Source: Bisgaard Taxon 45 (lineage in GTDB: Bacteria > Pseudomonadota > Gammaproteobacteria > Enterobacterales > Pasteurellaceae). Taken from it: a stretch of DNA of 64,000 bases. The position numbers were made by a program, and so were the translations under genes. Positions 55,242-64,000 of this stretch are shown here, piece after piece (the first letter of the stretch is position 1; each line of letters begins with the position of its first letter). The notes under the pieces were generated by a model. It saw nothing but the letters and a program-made list of their open reading frames with translations. It was not told the origin of the DNA and did not search any database. The stretch covers positions 62,001 to 126,000 of the forward strand of contig JAQAHH010000004.1 in the NCBI GenBank assembly GCA_030783905.1, written 5' to 3'.

Positions 55242-56207
55242 ATGGCAGAGAATAAATTTGAGACACTTGATGCTAGCCAAACAATGAGCGAAGAGGAATT
55301 ACTAGCACGGATTGCTTGGTTCTACTACCACGATAATCTTACGCAAGGAGAAATTGGTGATAAATTGGGTTTACCTCGTTTAAAAGTATCACGTTTATTA
55401 GAGAAAGGACGTCAACAAGGCATTATCAAAGTGCAAATCAATTCGCGTTTTACCGGTTGCCTTGAATTAGAAGAAACACTGCAAGAACATTTTCAGTTAA
55501 AACATATACGTATTTTGCCAGCATTAGAAAAAAACGAAATCAATCAACGTTTAGGCATTGGTGCATCACAAATGCTGATGTCGTTGCTGAAGCCTAATCA
55601 GCGCTTAGCAATTGGCTTTGGTGAAACCATTATGCAAACCATTAAGCACAGTAATGAATTTATTACTCACAACCATCTGAAATTGATTACATTATCTGGT
55701 GGTGTGGGACCTTATATGAAAGGGATAGGTCAGTTGGACGGTTCTTGCTCCGTCAGTATTATTCCTGCACCTTTACGTGCCTCTTCCATTGAAGCAGCAA
55801 AGCTCTTTAAACGAGAAGCGTGCGTCAGAGATATTATGCTTGCAGCCTGTCATGCCGATGCAGCCATTGTCGGGATTGGTGCGACACGCCAGAAAGGGCA
55901 AGCCACATTACTGCGCACTGGCTACATTACCGAAGAAAAACAACGTTTAATACGTGAACAAGGTGCGGTAGGTGATATTCTCGGCTACTTTATGCAAAAA
56001 GACGGACAGCTCCAGCCAGATATGCCTTTACACGAAGAACTGATTAGCGTCACGCTCGATAATTTGAAAAAAATCCCAAATGTGATTGGTATTGCGGGTG
56101 GTGAAGAAAAAGTCGAAGCCATCTTAAGTGCATTATATGGACAACATATTAATTCATTAGTAACGGAAGAAAAAACAGCTCGAATGATGTTAGCCGCCTT
56201 AGTGTGA
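55242..56207 (+). CDS. lsrR: lsr operon repressor LsrR
   Basis: A 321-residue SorC/DeoR-type regulator: HTH in [43 protein letters not shown], then the sugar-binding domain ([50 protein letters not shown]). It represses lsrACDBFG and its own gene until phospho-AI-2 binds. The start is taken at 55242; ATGs at 55215 and 55208 are possible but without a ribosome site. lsrK follows after 46 bp. Confidence 0.93.
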   Translation: MAENKFETLDASQTMSEEELLARIAWFYYHDNLTQGEIGDKLGLPRLKVSRLLEKGRQQGIIKVQINSRFTGCLELEETLQEHFQLKHIRILPALEKNEINQRLGIGASQMLMSLLKPNQRLAIGFGETIMQTIKHSNEFITHNHLKLITLSGGVGPYMKGIGQLDGSCSVSIIPAPLRASSIEAAKLFKREACVRDIMLAACHADAAIVGIGATRQKGQATLLRTGYITEEKQRLIREQGAVGDILGYFMQKDGQLQPDMPLHEELISVTLDNLKKIPNVIGIAGGEEKVEAILSALYGQHINSLVTEEKTARMMLAALV

Positions 56208-56253
56208 TGCGATAAGAGCTCCTTTTACTTCCTTACAGCGAAAGGAGAAATCA

Positions 56254-57822
56254 ATGAGCAATCAATATCTTATGGCACTTGATGCAGGAACCGGGAGTGT
56301 ACGTGCGGTCATTTTTGACTTAGACGGGAATCAAATTGTCGCCGCCCAACGGGAATGGACGCACCTCGCTGATCCCAATATTCCCGGATCAATGGAATTT
56401 GATCTCAACACGAACTGGCAACTTGCTTGTGACTGCATCCAACAAGCACTCCAAAAATCCCAGATTCCAGCACAACAGATTGCCGCCATCTCAACCTGTT
56501 CCATGCGTGAAGGCATTGTGTTATATGATGAAAATAAACAACCGATTTGGGCTTGTGGTAATGTGGATGCCCGTGCTACAGAAGAAGTCAATGAATTAAA
56601 AGCACGTTGTAATCGCCGCTTTGAAGAAAAATTGTATGCCATTTCAGGGCAAACTCTAGCCCTGAGTGCAGTCCCTCGTTTATTGTGGCTCGCCCACCAT
56701 CGCCCTGATATTTATCAACAAACAAAAGCCATGACCATGATCAGTGACTGGCTTGGCTTTATGCTAAGCGGTGAACTTGCCGTCGAGCCATCGAATGCTG
56801 GTACTACAGGTCTACTCAATCTCAAAACACGTCAATGGGCTCCTGAACTACTGGCGATGGTAGGGCTCAATAGCGATATTTTAACCCCAGTCAAAGAAAC
56901 CGGTGAGCTCCTCGGCAACGTCAGCACAATTGTCGCCCAACAAACCGGTTTACATGCTGGTACCCCTGTCGTAGTAGGGGGGGGGGATGTGCAATTAGGC
57001 TGCATTGGATTAGGGATTACGGAACCCTCGCAAGCAGCGGTCATTGGTGGAACATTCTGGCAACAAGTTGTCAATTTACCTGAACCCGTCACGGATCCTG
57101 AGATGAATGTCCGGATTAACCCTCATGTTGTCGCACCTTTAGTACAAGCAGAATCCATTAGTTTCTTTACTGGTTTAACTATGCGTTGGTTTAGAGATGC
57201 ATTTTGCCAAGAAGAGAAAATCCTTGCTGAACGCTTAGGTATCGATACGTATACGCTATTAGAGCAAATGGCGGAACGTGTGCCTGTTGGCGCGAACGAT
57301 GTCATCCCAATTTTCTCCGATGCGATGCATTTTAAATCTTGGTATCATGCGGCACCGTCTTTTGTAAATCTTTCCATTGATCCAGAAAAATGCAATAAAT
57401 CAGTCCTATTTCGAGCATTAGAAGAAAATGCAGCCATTGTGTCCTCTTACAATTTAGATCAAGTAGAAAAATTCTCGGGGGTCAACCTCACTTCCATCGT
57501 CTTCGCTGGCGGTGGATCAAAAGGCAAACTTTGGAGCCAAATTCTCGCTGATGTGACGGGATTGGTAGTAAATATCCCAGTGGTCAAAGAAGCCACCGCA
57601 TTGGGGTGTGCGATTGCAGCGGGTGTTGGTGTCGGACTCTATTCGTCACTCAGCGAAGCCGGTAAAAAATTAGTTAAATTTGAGCGCCAACACCATCCAA
57701 ATCCCGAGAATTATCAACTGTATCAGAAACATAAAGCGAAATGGGCAGATGTCTATGCTAAACAGCTACAGCTCGTTGATAGTGGATTAACTACTTCATT
57801 GTGGAAAGCGCCAGGTCTGTAA
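56254..57822 (+). CDS. lsrK: AI-2 kinase LsrK
   Basis: A 522-residue FGGY-family kinase phosphorylating DPD (AI-2). N-terminal ATPase half: [19 protein letters not shown]; middle: [13 protein letters not shown]-terminal half: [20 protein letters not shown]. Phospho-AI-2 is the inducer read by LsrR. A run of ten G (56977-56986) lies inside the VVGGGD codons and makes this gene prone to slippage. In this window the run length keeps the frame open. Downstream an inverted uptake-sequence terminator is shared with aroE. Confidence 0.94.
   Translation: MSNQYLMALDAGTGSVRAVIFDLDGNQIVAAQREWTHLADPNIPGSMEFDLNTNWQLACDCIQQALQKSQIPAQQIAAISTCSMREGIVLYDENKQPIWACGNVDARATEEVNELKARCNRRFEEKLYAISGQTLALSAVPRLLWLAHHRPDIYQQTKAMTMISDWLGFMLSGELAVEPSNAGTTGLLNLKTRQWAPELLAMVGLNSDILTPVKETGELLGNVSTIVAQQTGLHAGTPVVVGGGDVQLGCIGLGITEPSQAAVIGGTFWQQVVNLPEPVTDPEMNVRINPHVVAPLVQAESISFFTGLTMRWFRDAFCQEEKILAERLGIDTYTLLEQMAERVPVGANDVIPIFSDAMHFKSWYHAAPSFVNLSIDPEKCNKSVLFRALEENAAIVSSYNLDQVEKFSGVNLTSIVFAGGGSKGKLWSQILADVTGLVVNIPVVKEATALGCAIAAGVGVGLYSSLSEAGKKLVKFERQHHPNPENYQLYQKHKAKWADVYAKQLQLVDSGLTTSLWKAPGL
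56977..56986 (+). repeat. lsrK: G10 homopolymer tract in lsrK
   Basis: Ten consecutive G encode part of VGGGD. Gain or loss of one G would shift the frame about 240 codons into the gene and remove the second half of the kinase. Tracts of this length in Pasteurellaceae are known slippage sites. Confidence 0.9.
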
Positions 57823-57837
57823 TATATTATTTACAAC

Positions 57838-57877
57838 AAAAAACCACCGCCTTTTTGAAAAAGTGCGGTGGTTTTTT
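57838..57877. terminator. Shared terminator between lsrK and aroE
   Basis: AAACCACCGC (57841-57850) and GCGGTGGTTT (57865-57874) with A and T runs; an uptake sequence (57861-57869) forms half of the stem. Bidirectional for the convergent genes. Confidence 0.85.
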
Positions 57878-57891
57878 AACGATTTTTAACT

Positions 57892-58698
<807 letters not shown>

Positions 58699-59250
58699 TT
58701 AACCTTGTCTAAACAGTTGATGAGTAAAAAGATCACGGATTTCAGAAGGATTGGTTGCCTCTCCCACCGGCAAATCCAATACGGGAAAATCCGCCCCGAA
58801 TTGAGTTTTGACCTCACCCGCCGTACGACAAGGTGGCAAAGTAGTCAAATTGGCACTGGTTGACGTCAACGCAAAACCAGCTTGTTCACACAGTTGTTTT
58901 ACCGCAGGGTGATCACATAAACGTACCGCAATGCTGTCAAATTGTCCGGTTAAAAATCGGGGCGTCGTGCTTTTCGCGGGTACCACCCAAGTCGTGGGGC
59001 GATCATATTTTGCTTGCAAACGATCCCAATGTGCTTGAGTAAATGTTGAGGTTTCAATAAATGGCAATAAATAATCCACATTTGGTGCCACTAAAATCAG
59101 CCCTTTTTCGATTGGGCGTTGCTTCAAAACTAATAATTTTTGTACCGCACTTTCACTATAAGGATTACAGCCTAAACCAAAGACCGCTTCGGTCGGATAC
59201 GCCACCACCTCATTTTGTTTAAGTTGTTCTACAATGTGTTGAATATTCAT
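58699..59250 (-). CDS. tsaC: Threonylcarbamoyl-AMP synthase (TsaC)
   Basis: A 183-residue YrdC/Sua5-type protein, the short form without the Sua5 C-terminal domain. [32 protein letters not shown] and [15 protein letters not shown] are the nucleotide/threonine binding elements. It makes TC-AMP for t6A37 in ANN-reading tRNAs, with TsaBDE elsewhere. It starts at the base where yrdD ends and sits 3 bp before aroE, as in Haemophilus. Confidence 0.94.
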   Translation of the reverse strand: MNIQHIVEQLKQNEVVAYPTEAVFGLGCNPYSESAVQKLLVLKQRPIEKGLILVAPNVDYLLPFIETSTFTQAHWDRLQAKYDRPTTWVVPAKSTTPRFLTGQFDSIAVRLCDHPAVKQLCEQAGFALTSTSANLTTLPPCRTAGEVKTQFGADFPVLDLPVGEATNPSEIRDLFTHQLFRQG

Positions 59251-59807
59251 TAAAATGCTTTTTCCGAGTTAAAAATATGGCGACAACGTTTGTTGGCACA
59301 TTGAAAAGTGCGGTAGGTTTGCGTTTCTTTTTTTAATGTACAAACCGAACTCCCGCACTCCGGACAGCTCACCAAATAAGGCTTACTGGCTAAGGTAAAT
59401 TTGCAATGTGGATAACCGTTACAACCGTAAAACACTTTGCCTTGTCGCCCACGTCGTGTCACTAATTCGCCTTGCTGACAATCAGGACAAGGGATCCGCT
59501 CCTCGGCGCGTTCCTCAGGTTGGTCATGCACCACAAAGTGGCATGCTGGATAGTGACTACAGCCAATAAACATACCAAAATGCCCTTGTTTCAACACCAA
59601 TGGGTGCTGACACGCTGGGCATTGTTCTGTTAATACTTTAATAATTTTACTTTCTGATTGAAAAGACAGTGGCTTAATGTAATCGCAAGCGGGATACGCC
59701 GAACAACCTAAAAACAAGCCCTTTTTGCCCTGCTTTACCTGTAAAACGGCGTTGCAAAGCGGGCAATGTTCTTGTTGTTTTTTATGTTGAAAAAGGCGTT
59801 CGCTCAT
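59250..59807 (-). CDS. yrdD: Topoisomerase-type zinc-finger protein YrdD
   Basis: A 185-residue protein made of four C4 zinc fingers of the topoisomerase I tail type: [10 protein letters not shown]...[19 protein letters not shown]...[19 protein letters not shown]...CNGYPHCKF and [10 protein letters not shown]...[10 protein letters not shown]. It has no catalytic domain, so it probably binds single-stranded DNA or RNA. It shares one base with tsaC's start. Function unproven. Confidence 0.88.
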   Translation of the reverse strand: MSERLFQHKKQQEHCPLCNAVLQVKQGKKGLFLGCSAYPACDYIKPLSFQSESKIIKVLTEQCPACQHPLVLKQGHFGMFIGCSHYPACHFVVHDQPEERAEERIPCPDCQQGELVTRRGRQGKVFYGCNGYPHCKFTLASKPYLVSCPECGSSVCTLKKETQTYRTFQCANKRCRHIFNSEKAF

Positions 59808-59825
59808 CGGTGTTCCTCTGTGAAA

Positions 59826-60440
59826 TTAAAACAATTCTACCCCAAAGACTTTCAATAATGCCACCGTTTCAAACACAGGGAGTCCCATCACACCGCTAAA
59901 ACTACCCTCGATATGTTCAACAAAGGCTCCGCCAAGTTGCTGAATACCATAGGCACCTGCCTTATCCATCGGTTCGCCAGTAGCAATATAGCCTTGAATT
60001 TCTTTTTCCGAGAGCGGTTTAAAGCGAACTTGGCTAAGTTGTACTGCCGTTTGCATTTGCTTGTCATCTGCCACGCAAACTGCCGTCATCACCTGATGAG
60101 TTCTGCCCGATAACGCCCGCAGCATGGCTGCCGCATCGGCTTCATTTTTGGGTTTGCCTAAAATCTTGTCATCGAGGATCACCGAAGTATCCGCAGAAAG
60201 AAAAGGCAAACTTGGCACACCATGCCGTACATTTTGCGAAAGTGTTGCCTGTTGCCAGTATTGGCGAGCAGCCTTATTTTTCTCGATTGCCATTCGTAAC
60301 ACATACTCTGCGCCTTTTTCATTCGGCAAAGGGGTTTCATCAATCTCACCACAAAACACATCAAAGTGAAAACCTAAATTCTGTAAAATCTGTGCACGGC
60401 GTGGGCTATTAGAGGCGAGATAAAATTGAAAATCTGTCAT
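59826..60440 (-). CDS. Maf-family nucleotide pyrophosphatase
   Basis: A 204-residue protein: YLASNSPRRAQILQNLGFHFDVF, the catalytic LSADTSVILDDKILGKPK and TGEPMDKAGAYGIQQLGGAFVEHIEGSFSGVMGLP. Maf enzymes hydrolyse modified or canonical (d)NTPs; the pattern is of the YhdE (dTTPase/UTPase) group rather than YceF, but this is not certain. It ends 18 bp before yrdD in a minus-strand group. Confidence 0.88.
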   Translation of the reverse strand: MTDFQFYLASNSPRRAQILQNLGFHFDVFCGEIDETPLPNEKGAEYVLRMAIEKNKAARQYWQQATLSQNVRHGVPSLPFLSADTSVILDDKILGKPKNEADAAAMLRALSGRTHQVMTAVCVADDKQMQTAVQLSQVRFKPLSEKEIQGYIATGEPMDKAGAYGIQQLGGAFVEHIEGSFSGVMGLPVFETVALLKVFGVELF

Positions 60441-60550
60441 GAGGTAACCTAATAAATAAAAAAGATTATAACCCGTTAGGATAAATCTGCTAGATTCCTT
60501 TATACTTTAACCCCAAATTAATTTTAGATTAGAGAAAAACGGTCAATACA

Positions 60551-62188
60551 ATGTCTGAACTCACTGCATCCCAATATTTGCTGATTATCGCTGTACTTAT
60601 CATCCTCTGCGTGGTGTTGCTTTTTATCAGCACCCGTCGAAAACGTGATAGCCAAGAACTGCAACAAGACCTGAATAAAACCATTGAGGATTTCAATCAA
60701 TTATTAGCCAAATTTGAAGCCGTTCAACAGGCTAAAAATCAGCTCGAACAAAATGTGGTGAAATATCAAACTACGGCAGAAGGCTTACAAGTGCGTTTAA
60801 TTGAGCGTGATGACAAATTAACCTATTTACAAAAAGAGCTCGACGAAGAACAAGCCCGTCATCACGACATTTCGGAAAAAATCACCGCACTTAAAGAGCG
60901 CTTTGGGATTGCTTCTGCCCAAGCGGAAAGCTTGGAAAAGCAACTTGAACATAGCCAAGCCAATTTCACCCGTAAAGAACAAGAAAATCGCGAATTAGTG
61001 ACACAATTGACCGCACTTTCACAAGAATTAACGGAGCTGAAAACCACACTGAGTGAAAAAGAAAAACACTTTGCCGAACAACAACAGCATATCGAACAAA
61101 GTAAGCAACAACTCAGTACCGAATTTCAAAACCTCGCTAACCGCATTTTAGAAGAAAAAAGCCGCAGCTTTAGCCAAAGCAACCAAAATGCGCTCGATAG
61201 CCTGCTTAAACCGTTCCGTGAACAAATCGAAGGCTTCCAAAAACGCGTCAATGAAATCCATTCCGAATCGGTGAAAGGGAATGCGGGTTTAGAAGCAGAA
61301 ATCAAAAAAGTGCTTGAAATTGGCTTAAATATGTCGCAACAAGCGGATAACCTCACCTCTGCCTTAAAAGGTGAAAAGAAAACCTTAGGCAACTGGGGTG
61401 AAATGCAATTGGAGCGTGCTTTACAATTAGCCGGCTTGATTAAAGGCGAGCATTATGAGGCACAAGCCCATTTTAAAGACGGCGAAGGCAAGCACAATTA
61501 TCCCGATTTTGTGTTGAACTTGCCAGATAATAAACATTTAATCATTGACAGCAAAATGTCGTTGGTCGCCTATGAAAGTGCGGTCAATGCGGAAGATGAG
61601 CTTAAACGCCAAAATAAATTACGTGAACATCTCAAAGCGATTAAAAACCACATTGACGATCTGTCCCGCAAAGATTACAGCAATTTAATTGGCATGCGTA
61701 GTCCCAATTTTGTGTTGATGTTTGTTGCGGTAGAACCTGCCTACATCGAAGCCATGAAAATGGATCCGAGTCTGTTTAATTATGGCTATGAGAAAAATGT
61801 GATTCTGGTTTCCCACACCACTTTAATGCCAATTTTACGCACGGTAGCGAACTTGTGGCGAATTGAACGTGGTAATGCCGAAGCCAAAGAAATCAGCGCC
61901 CGTGCAGGCGACATTTACAATCAAATCTGCGTCATCGCCGAACGCTTAGGCAAACTGGGCAACACGCTATCTTCCGCCAGCAGCCACTACAACAGCACCG
62001 TCACCGCATTAGTGGGTCAGCAAGGTTTAGTGGGCAAAGTTGAACGTTTCAAAGACCTCTCCGCCAAAGCCAATAAAACCATGCCAAGTGTGGAATTGTT
62101 GCATAATGCAGTAGAAGTGGAACGGTTGGAGGTGGTGAAAGTAGAATCAGAAGTGGAGCAGCCCAAAAAAGAATCCCCAGAAAAATAA
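60551..62188 (+). CDS. rmuC: RmuC DNA recombination-limiting protein
   Basis: A 545-residue protein: an N-terminal membrane helix (about residues 9-27, LLIIAVLIILCVVLLFI), a long coiled coil (about 35-210), then the RmuC domain with LGNWGEMQLERALQLAGLIKGEHYEAQ, PDFVLNLPDNKHLIIDSKMSLVAYESA and VLMFVAVEPAYIEAM, a PD-(D/E)xK nuclease-like core. RmuC limits inversion at short inverted repeats in E. coli. Three uptake sequences are inside (60884, 61010, 61576). Confidence 0.95.
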   Translation: MSELTASQYLLIIAVLIILCVVLLFISTRRKRDSQELQQDLNKTIEDFNQLLAKFEAVQQAKNQLEQNVVKYQTTAEGLQVRLIERDDKLTYLQKELDEEQARHHDISEKITALKERFGIASAQAESLEKQLEHSQANFTRKEQENRELVTQLTALSQELTELKTTLSEKEKHFAEQQQHIEQSKQQLSTEFQNLANRILEEKSRSFSQSNQNALDSLLKPFREQIEGFQKRVNEIHSESVKGNAGLEAEIKKVLEIGLNMSQQADNLTSALKGEKKTLGNWGEMQLERALQLAGLIKGEHYEAQAHFKDGEGKHNYPDFVLNLPDNKHLIIDSKMSLVAYESAVNAEDELKRQNKLREHLKAIKNHIDDLSRKDYSNLIGMRSPNFVLMFVAVEPAYIEAMKMDPSLFNYGYEKNVILVSHTTLMPILRTVANLWRIERGNAEAKEISARAGDIYNQICVIAERLGKLGNTLSSASSHYNSTVTALVGQQGLVGKVERFKDLSAKANKTMPSVELLHNAVEVERLEVVKVESEVEQPKKESPEK

Positions 62189-62285
62189 GAGAAGCGAGGA
62201 AAGAGAAATAAATTCCGTGACAAAGATCACATTTCTTTAACAAAGCTCTTCTCTTTTTAACTCACTCATGTAGTCTTATCGCACT

Positions 62286-62372
62286 TTAGTCGGGGTGCCT
62301 TGTCGCGAAAATCGACATGGCTGAGATGATACCCGTGAACCTGATACAGCTAACACTGACGTAGGAAACTAA
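62286..62372 (+). promoter_or_regulatory. TPP riboswitch (thi box)
   Basis: The conserved elements appear in order: TTAGT (P1, 62286), CGGGGTGCC, GGCTGAGATGATACCCGTGAACCTGAT and GACGTAGGAAACTAA whose ACTAA pairs with TTAGT. Binding of thiamin pyrophosphate would lower expression of the transporter genes after it. AGGA (62363-62366) is inside the aptamer end and doubles as a ribosome site for the 21-residue reading frame that follows. Confidence 0.93.
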
Positions 62373-62374
62373 TT

Positions 62375-62440
62375 ATGCCAATAATCCGATCATATTTTTT
62401 CATTCTTCATTCCGATCTCATTTCATTCTTTCAACGCTAA
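62375..62440 (+). CDS. 21-residue leader reading frame after the TPP riboswitch
   Basis: ATG at 62375, 8 bases after the AGGA in the riboswitch 3' end, runs 21 codons (MPIIRSYFFILHS...) to TAA at 62438. It is in the same frame as the ATPase gene that starts 24 bp later and that lacks a ribosome site of its own (CTTGGTTTCTGCTT before its ATG). A leader peptide coupling translation of the ATPase to riboswitch state is plausible, but the frame match has a one-in-three chance. No homologue is recognised. Confidence 0.4.
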   Translation: MPIIRSYFFILHSDLISFFQR

Positions 62441-62464
62441 GCGCTCGTCTCTTGGTTTCTGCTT

Positions 62465-63193
62465 ATGTTTGCCGTTGAGATCCGTGATCTACGCCTAAGC
62501 TATAATCAGCAAGCACTCTTTGCTGGTTTTAACTTTGTTTTACCCAAAGGCAAGTGGACCACACTACTGGGCGCCTCTGGGATTGGCAAATCGACCCTTG
62601 TACGCGCCATTGCAGGCTTAGAAAACCAAGCGATGACAGCGGGTCAGATTATCATTTCACCCGATCAAACCATCAGTTATATGGCGCAACAGGATGCCCT
62701 TTATCCTTGGTTATCCGTGATTGATAATGTCCAGTTGCATTTACACTTACAAGGCAAAAAGACTCAACAAAGTGAAGAAAAAGCGAAGTCATTACTCGCT
62801 GCCGTCAACATGGCTAATCATTGGCATAAAGCCTGTTATCAGCTTTCTGGCGGTCAACGTCAACGTGTCGCACTGGCTCGCACGTTAATGCAAGACGCCA
62901 ATACCATTTTAATGGATGAACCTTTTTCGGCATTGGACGCCATCACCCGTATTCAATTACAGGATCTCGCTTGTGATCTGCTCAAACATAAAACGGTGTT
63001 AATGATCACCCACGATCCGCAAGAAGCTATTCGTTTAAGCGATGCCATTTATGTGCTGAAAAATCAGCCTGCCCGTTTATCCGAGCAAATTTCATTAAGT
63101 GGTGATACGCCCCGCCAGCTTGGTCAACAAGATCTGTGGCAATTACAAGAACAGTTATTAGCACAACTCATTGAGGGGCAACATGAAAATTAA
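62465..63193 (+). CDS. thiZ: Thiamin-precursor ABC transporter ATPase (ThiZ-like)
   Basis: A 242-residue ATPase of the nitrate/taurine/thiamin-precursor type: LLGASGIGKSTLVRAIAGLE (Walker A), MAQQDALYPWLSV (Q loop), QLSGGQRQRVALARTL (signature), ILMDEPFSALD and MITHDPQEAI (H loop). The TPP riboswitch in front and the NitT-type permease after it support uptake of hydroxymethylpyrimidine or a formylamino-pyrimidine (ThiXYZ). It overlaps the permease gene by 11 bp. It has no own ribosome site. Confidence 0.88.
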   Translation: MFAVEIRDLRLSYNQQALFAGFNFVLPKGKWTTLLGASGIGKSTLVRAIAGLENQAMTAGQIIISPDQTISYMAQQDALYPWLSVIDNVQLHLHLQGKKTQQSEEKAKSLLAAVNMANHWHKACYQLSGGQRQRVALARTLMQDANTILMDEPFSALDAITRIQLQDLACDLLKHKTVLMITHDPQEAIRLSDAIYVLKNQPARLSEQISLSGDTPRQLGQQDLWQLQEQLLAQLIEGQHEN

Positions 63194-63935
63194 GCCCCTT
63201 CTCCATGTTGTGCTATTAAGTCTGATGTTGCTCCTTTTGTGGCAAAGTGCGGTGTCGTTTTTTGAGATTCCGCGTTATATGTTTCCTCCACCAAGCGAGG
63301 TATTTACACAGTTACACAGCCGGTATGATTTATTATGGCAACATAGCCAAATCACCCTGTTAGAAATAGGGCTCGGTCTCTTACTTGGCGTATCGCTGGG
63401 GCTACTCTCCGCGCTGTTACTCAGCCTGTCTGATTATTTATCCAAATTCTTATTGCCTTTATTGGTGATCTCACAAGCTATTCCCGTGTTTGCGATTGCG
63501 CCGTTACTGGTGCTGTGGTTTGGTTATGGTTTAGCGTCCAAAATTGTGATGACGATTTTAATTATTTATTTCCCTGTTACTGCGGCCTGCTACGACGGCT
63601 TACGTAATACGCCTATGCAATGGTTGGAATTAGCAAAAACTATGCAAGTGTCTGCAAGTGCGATGTTATTTAAAGTGCGATTGCCTGCCGCCTTGCCGTC
63701 CTTGGCTTCGGGTTTACGCATTGCGGTGTCTGTCGCCCCCATTGGGGCGATTGTGGGGGAATGGGTGGGTTCATCACAGGGATTAGGTTATTTAATGCTG
63801 CACGCTAACGCCAGAATGCGGGTGGATTTAATGTTTTCCGCCTTATTACTTTTAATGAGCATCAGTTTGCTCTTGTATTTTACCGTGGATTATTTGCTCA
63901 AGAAATGGATCCCTTGGGTGAAACACTTAAAGTAA
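63183..63935 (+). CDS. thiX: Thiamin-precursor ABC transporter permease (ThiX-like)
   Basis: A 250-residue permease with six hydrophobic helices: MLLLLWQSAVSFFEIPRYMFPPPSEVF at the N terminus, then LLLGVSLGLLSALLLSL, and the EAA-like loop AKTMQVSASAMLFKVRLPAALPSLASGLRIAVSVAPIGAIVGEWVGSSQGLGYLM. It belongs to the NitT/TauT permease group. The ATG at 63183 follows GAGGGG (63173-63178). An uptake sequence is at 63245. The next gene, probably the THI5-like binding protein ThiY, would start just past the window (AAGGA at the last bases). Confidence 0.87.
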   Translation: MKIKPLLHVVLLSLMLLLLWQSAVSFFEIPRYMFPPPSEVFTQLHSRYDLLWQHSQITLLEIGLGLLLGVSLGLLSALLLSLSDYLSKFLLPLLVISQAIPVFAIAPLLVLWFGYGLASKIVMTILIIYFPVTAACYDGLRNTPMQWLELAKTMQVSASAMLFKVRLPAALPSLASGLRIAVSVAPIGAIVGEWVGSSQGLGYLMLHANARMRVDLMFSALLLLMSISLLLYFTVDYLLKKWIPWVKHLK

Positions 63936-64000
63936 GCCGCGATTTATATGCGCAAGGTAAAAGTGCGGTCAATTTTAGACAAGTTTTATCAAAAAAAGGA

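Overview
The window is chromosomal DNA of a Pasteurellaceae bacterium, most likely Pasteurella multocida or a close relative. The evidence is about 29 exact copies of the Haemophilus/Pasteurella DNA-uptake core AAGTGCGGT (either strand), an AT-rich base composition, and gene groups typical of the family: rpsP-rimM-trmD-rplS, lgtF/waaA/coaD, kdkA/opsX, aroE-tsaC-yrdD and alaS-csrA-galU. There are no rRNA or tRNA genes, insertion sequences, prophage structural genes or CRISPR arrays.

Layout. 1-1126: end of corA, then yggT and yggU. 1206-4313: a very AT-rich three-gene group resembling the Gtr glycan-modification set (GT2 transferase, large membrane GT-C-like protein, GtrA-like flippase). 4341-6052: a TfoX-N protein, an acetyltransferase and tpiA. 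6122-9706: a FecCD-type metal/oxyanion ABC transporter operon ending in a methyltransferase, with a ModE-like palindrome in front. 9950-18331: the most unusual region, an AT-rich operon encoding a WYL regulator, a dynamin-like GTPase, a tail-anchored membrane protein, a HerA/FtsK-type ATPase with a Ser/Thr-rich insert, a nuclease toxin with 16-residue repeats, and a YezG-like immunity protein. 18447-19630: an RNxxxH HEPN protein, a zinc-ribbon protein and a small membrane protein. 19712-24210: inner-core lipopolysaccharide genes (lgtF, waaA, kdkA, opsX) with coaD among them. 24280-29103: an ABC exporter, a small membrane protein with a TonB-dependent receptor, and the remnant of an outer-membrane protein gene. 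29186-31773: an M20 amidohydrolase with a DcuC-family carrier behind an FNR-like box. 32140-34144: the rpsP operon. 34413-38493: a heptosyltransferase, a YczE-type membrane protein, nupC and deoD. 38569-46316: metJ, galU, csrA, alaS, uspA, mazG and ilvC. 46583-48387: ilvY and rarD. 48437-57822: a complete autoinducer-2 locus, lsrACDBFGE facing lsrRK. 57892-62188: aroE, tsaC, yrdD, maf and rmuC. 62286-63935: a TPP riboswitch in front of a thiamin-precursor ABC transporter.

How the genes work together. The lsr locus imports, phosphorylates, senses and degrades AI-2. Its divergent control region holds CRP-like sites and a 10+10 bp inverted repeat that could bind LsrR, and lsrK carries a G10 tract that could switch it by slippage. 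NupC and DeoD form a nucleoside salvage pair with a CRP-like site and a PurR-like box. Inner-core LPS functions are spread over 19.7-24.2 kb and 34.4 kb. The 9.95-18.3 kb operon looks like a self-contained conflict module: two energy-using machines (GTPase and ATPase), a membrane protein, a regulator and a toxin/immunity pair. It does not match a system I can name with confidence, and it is the best candidate here for undescribed biology.
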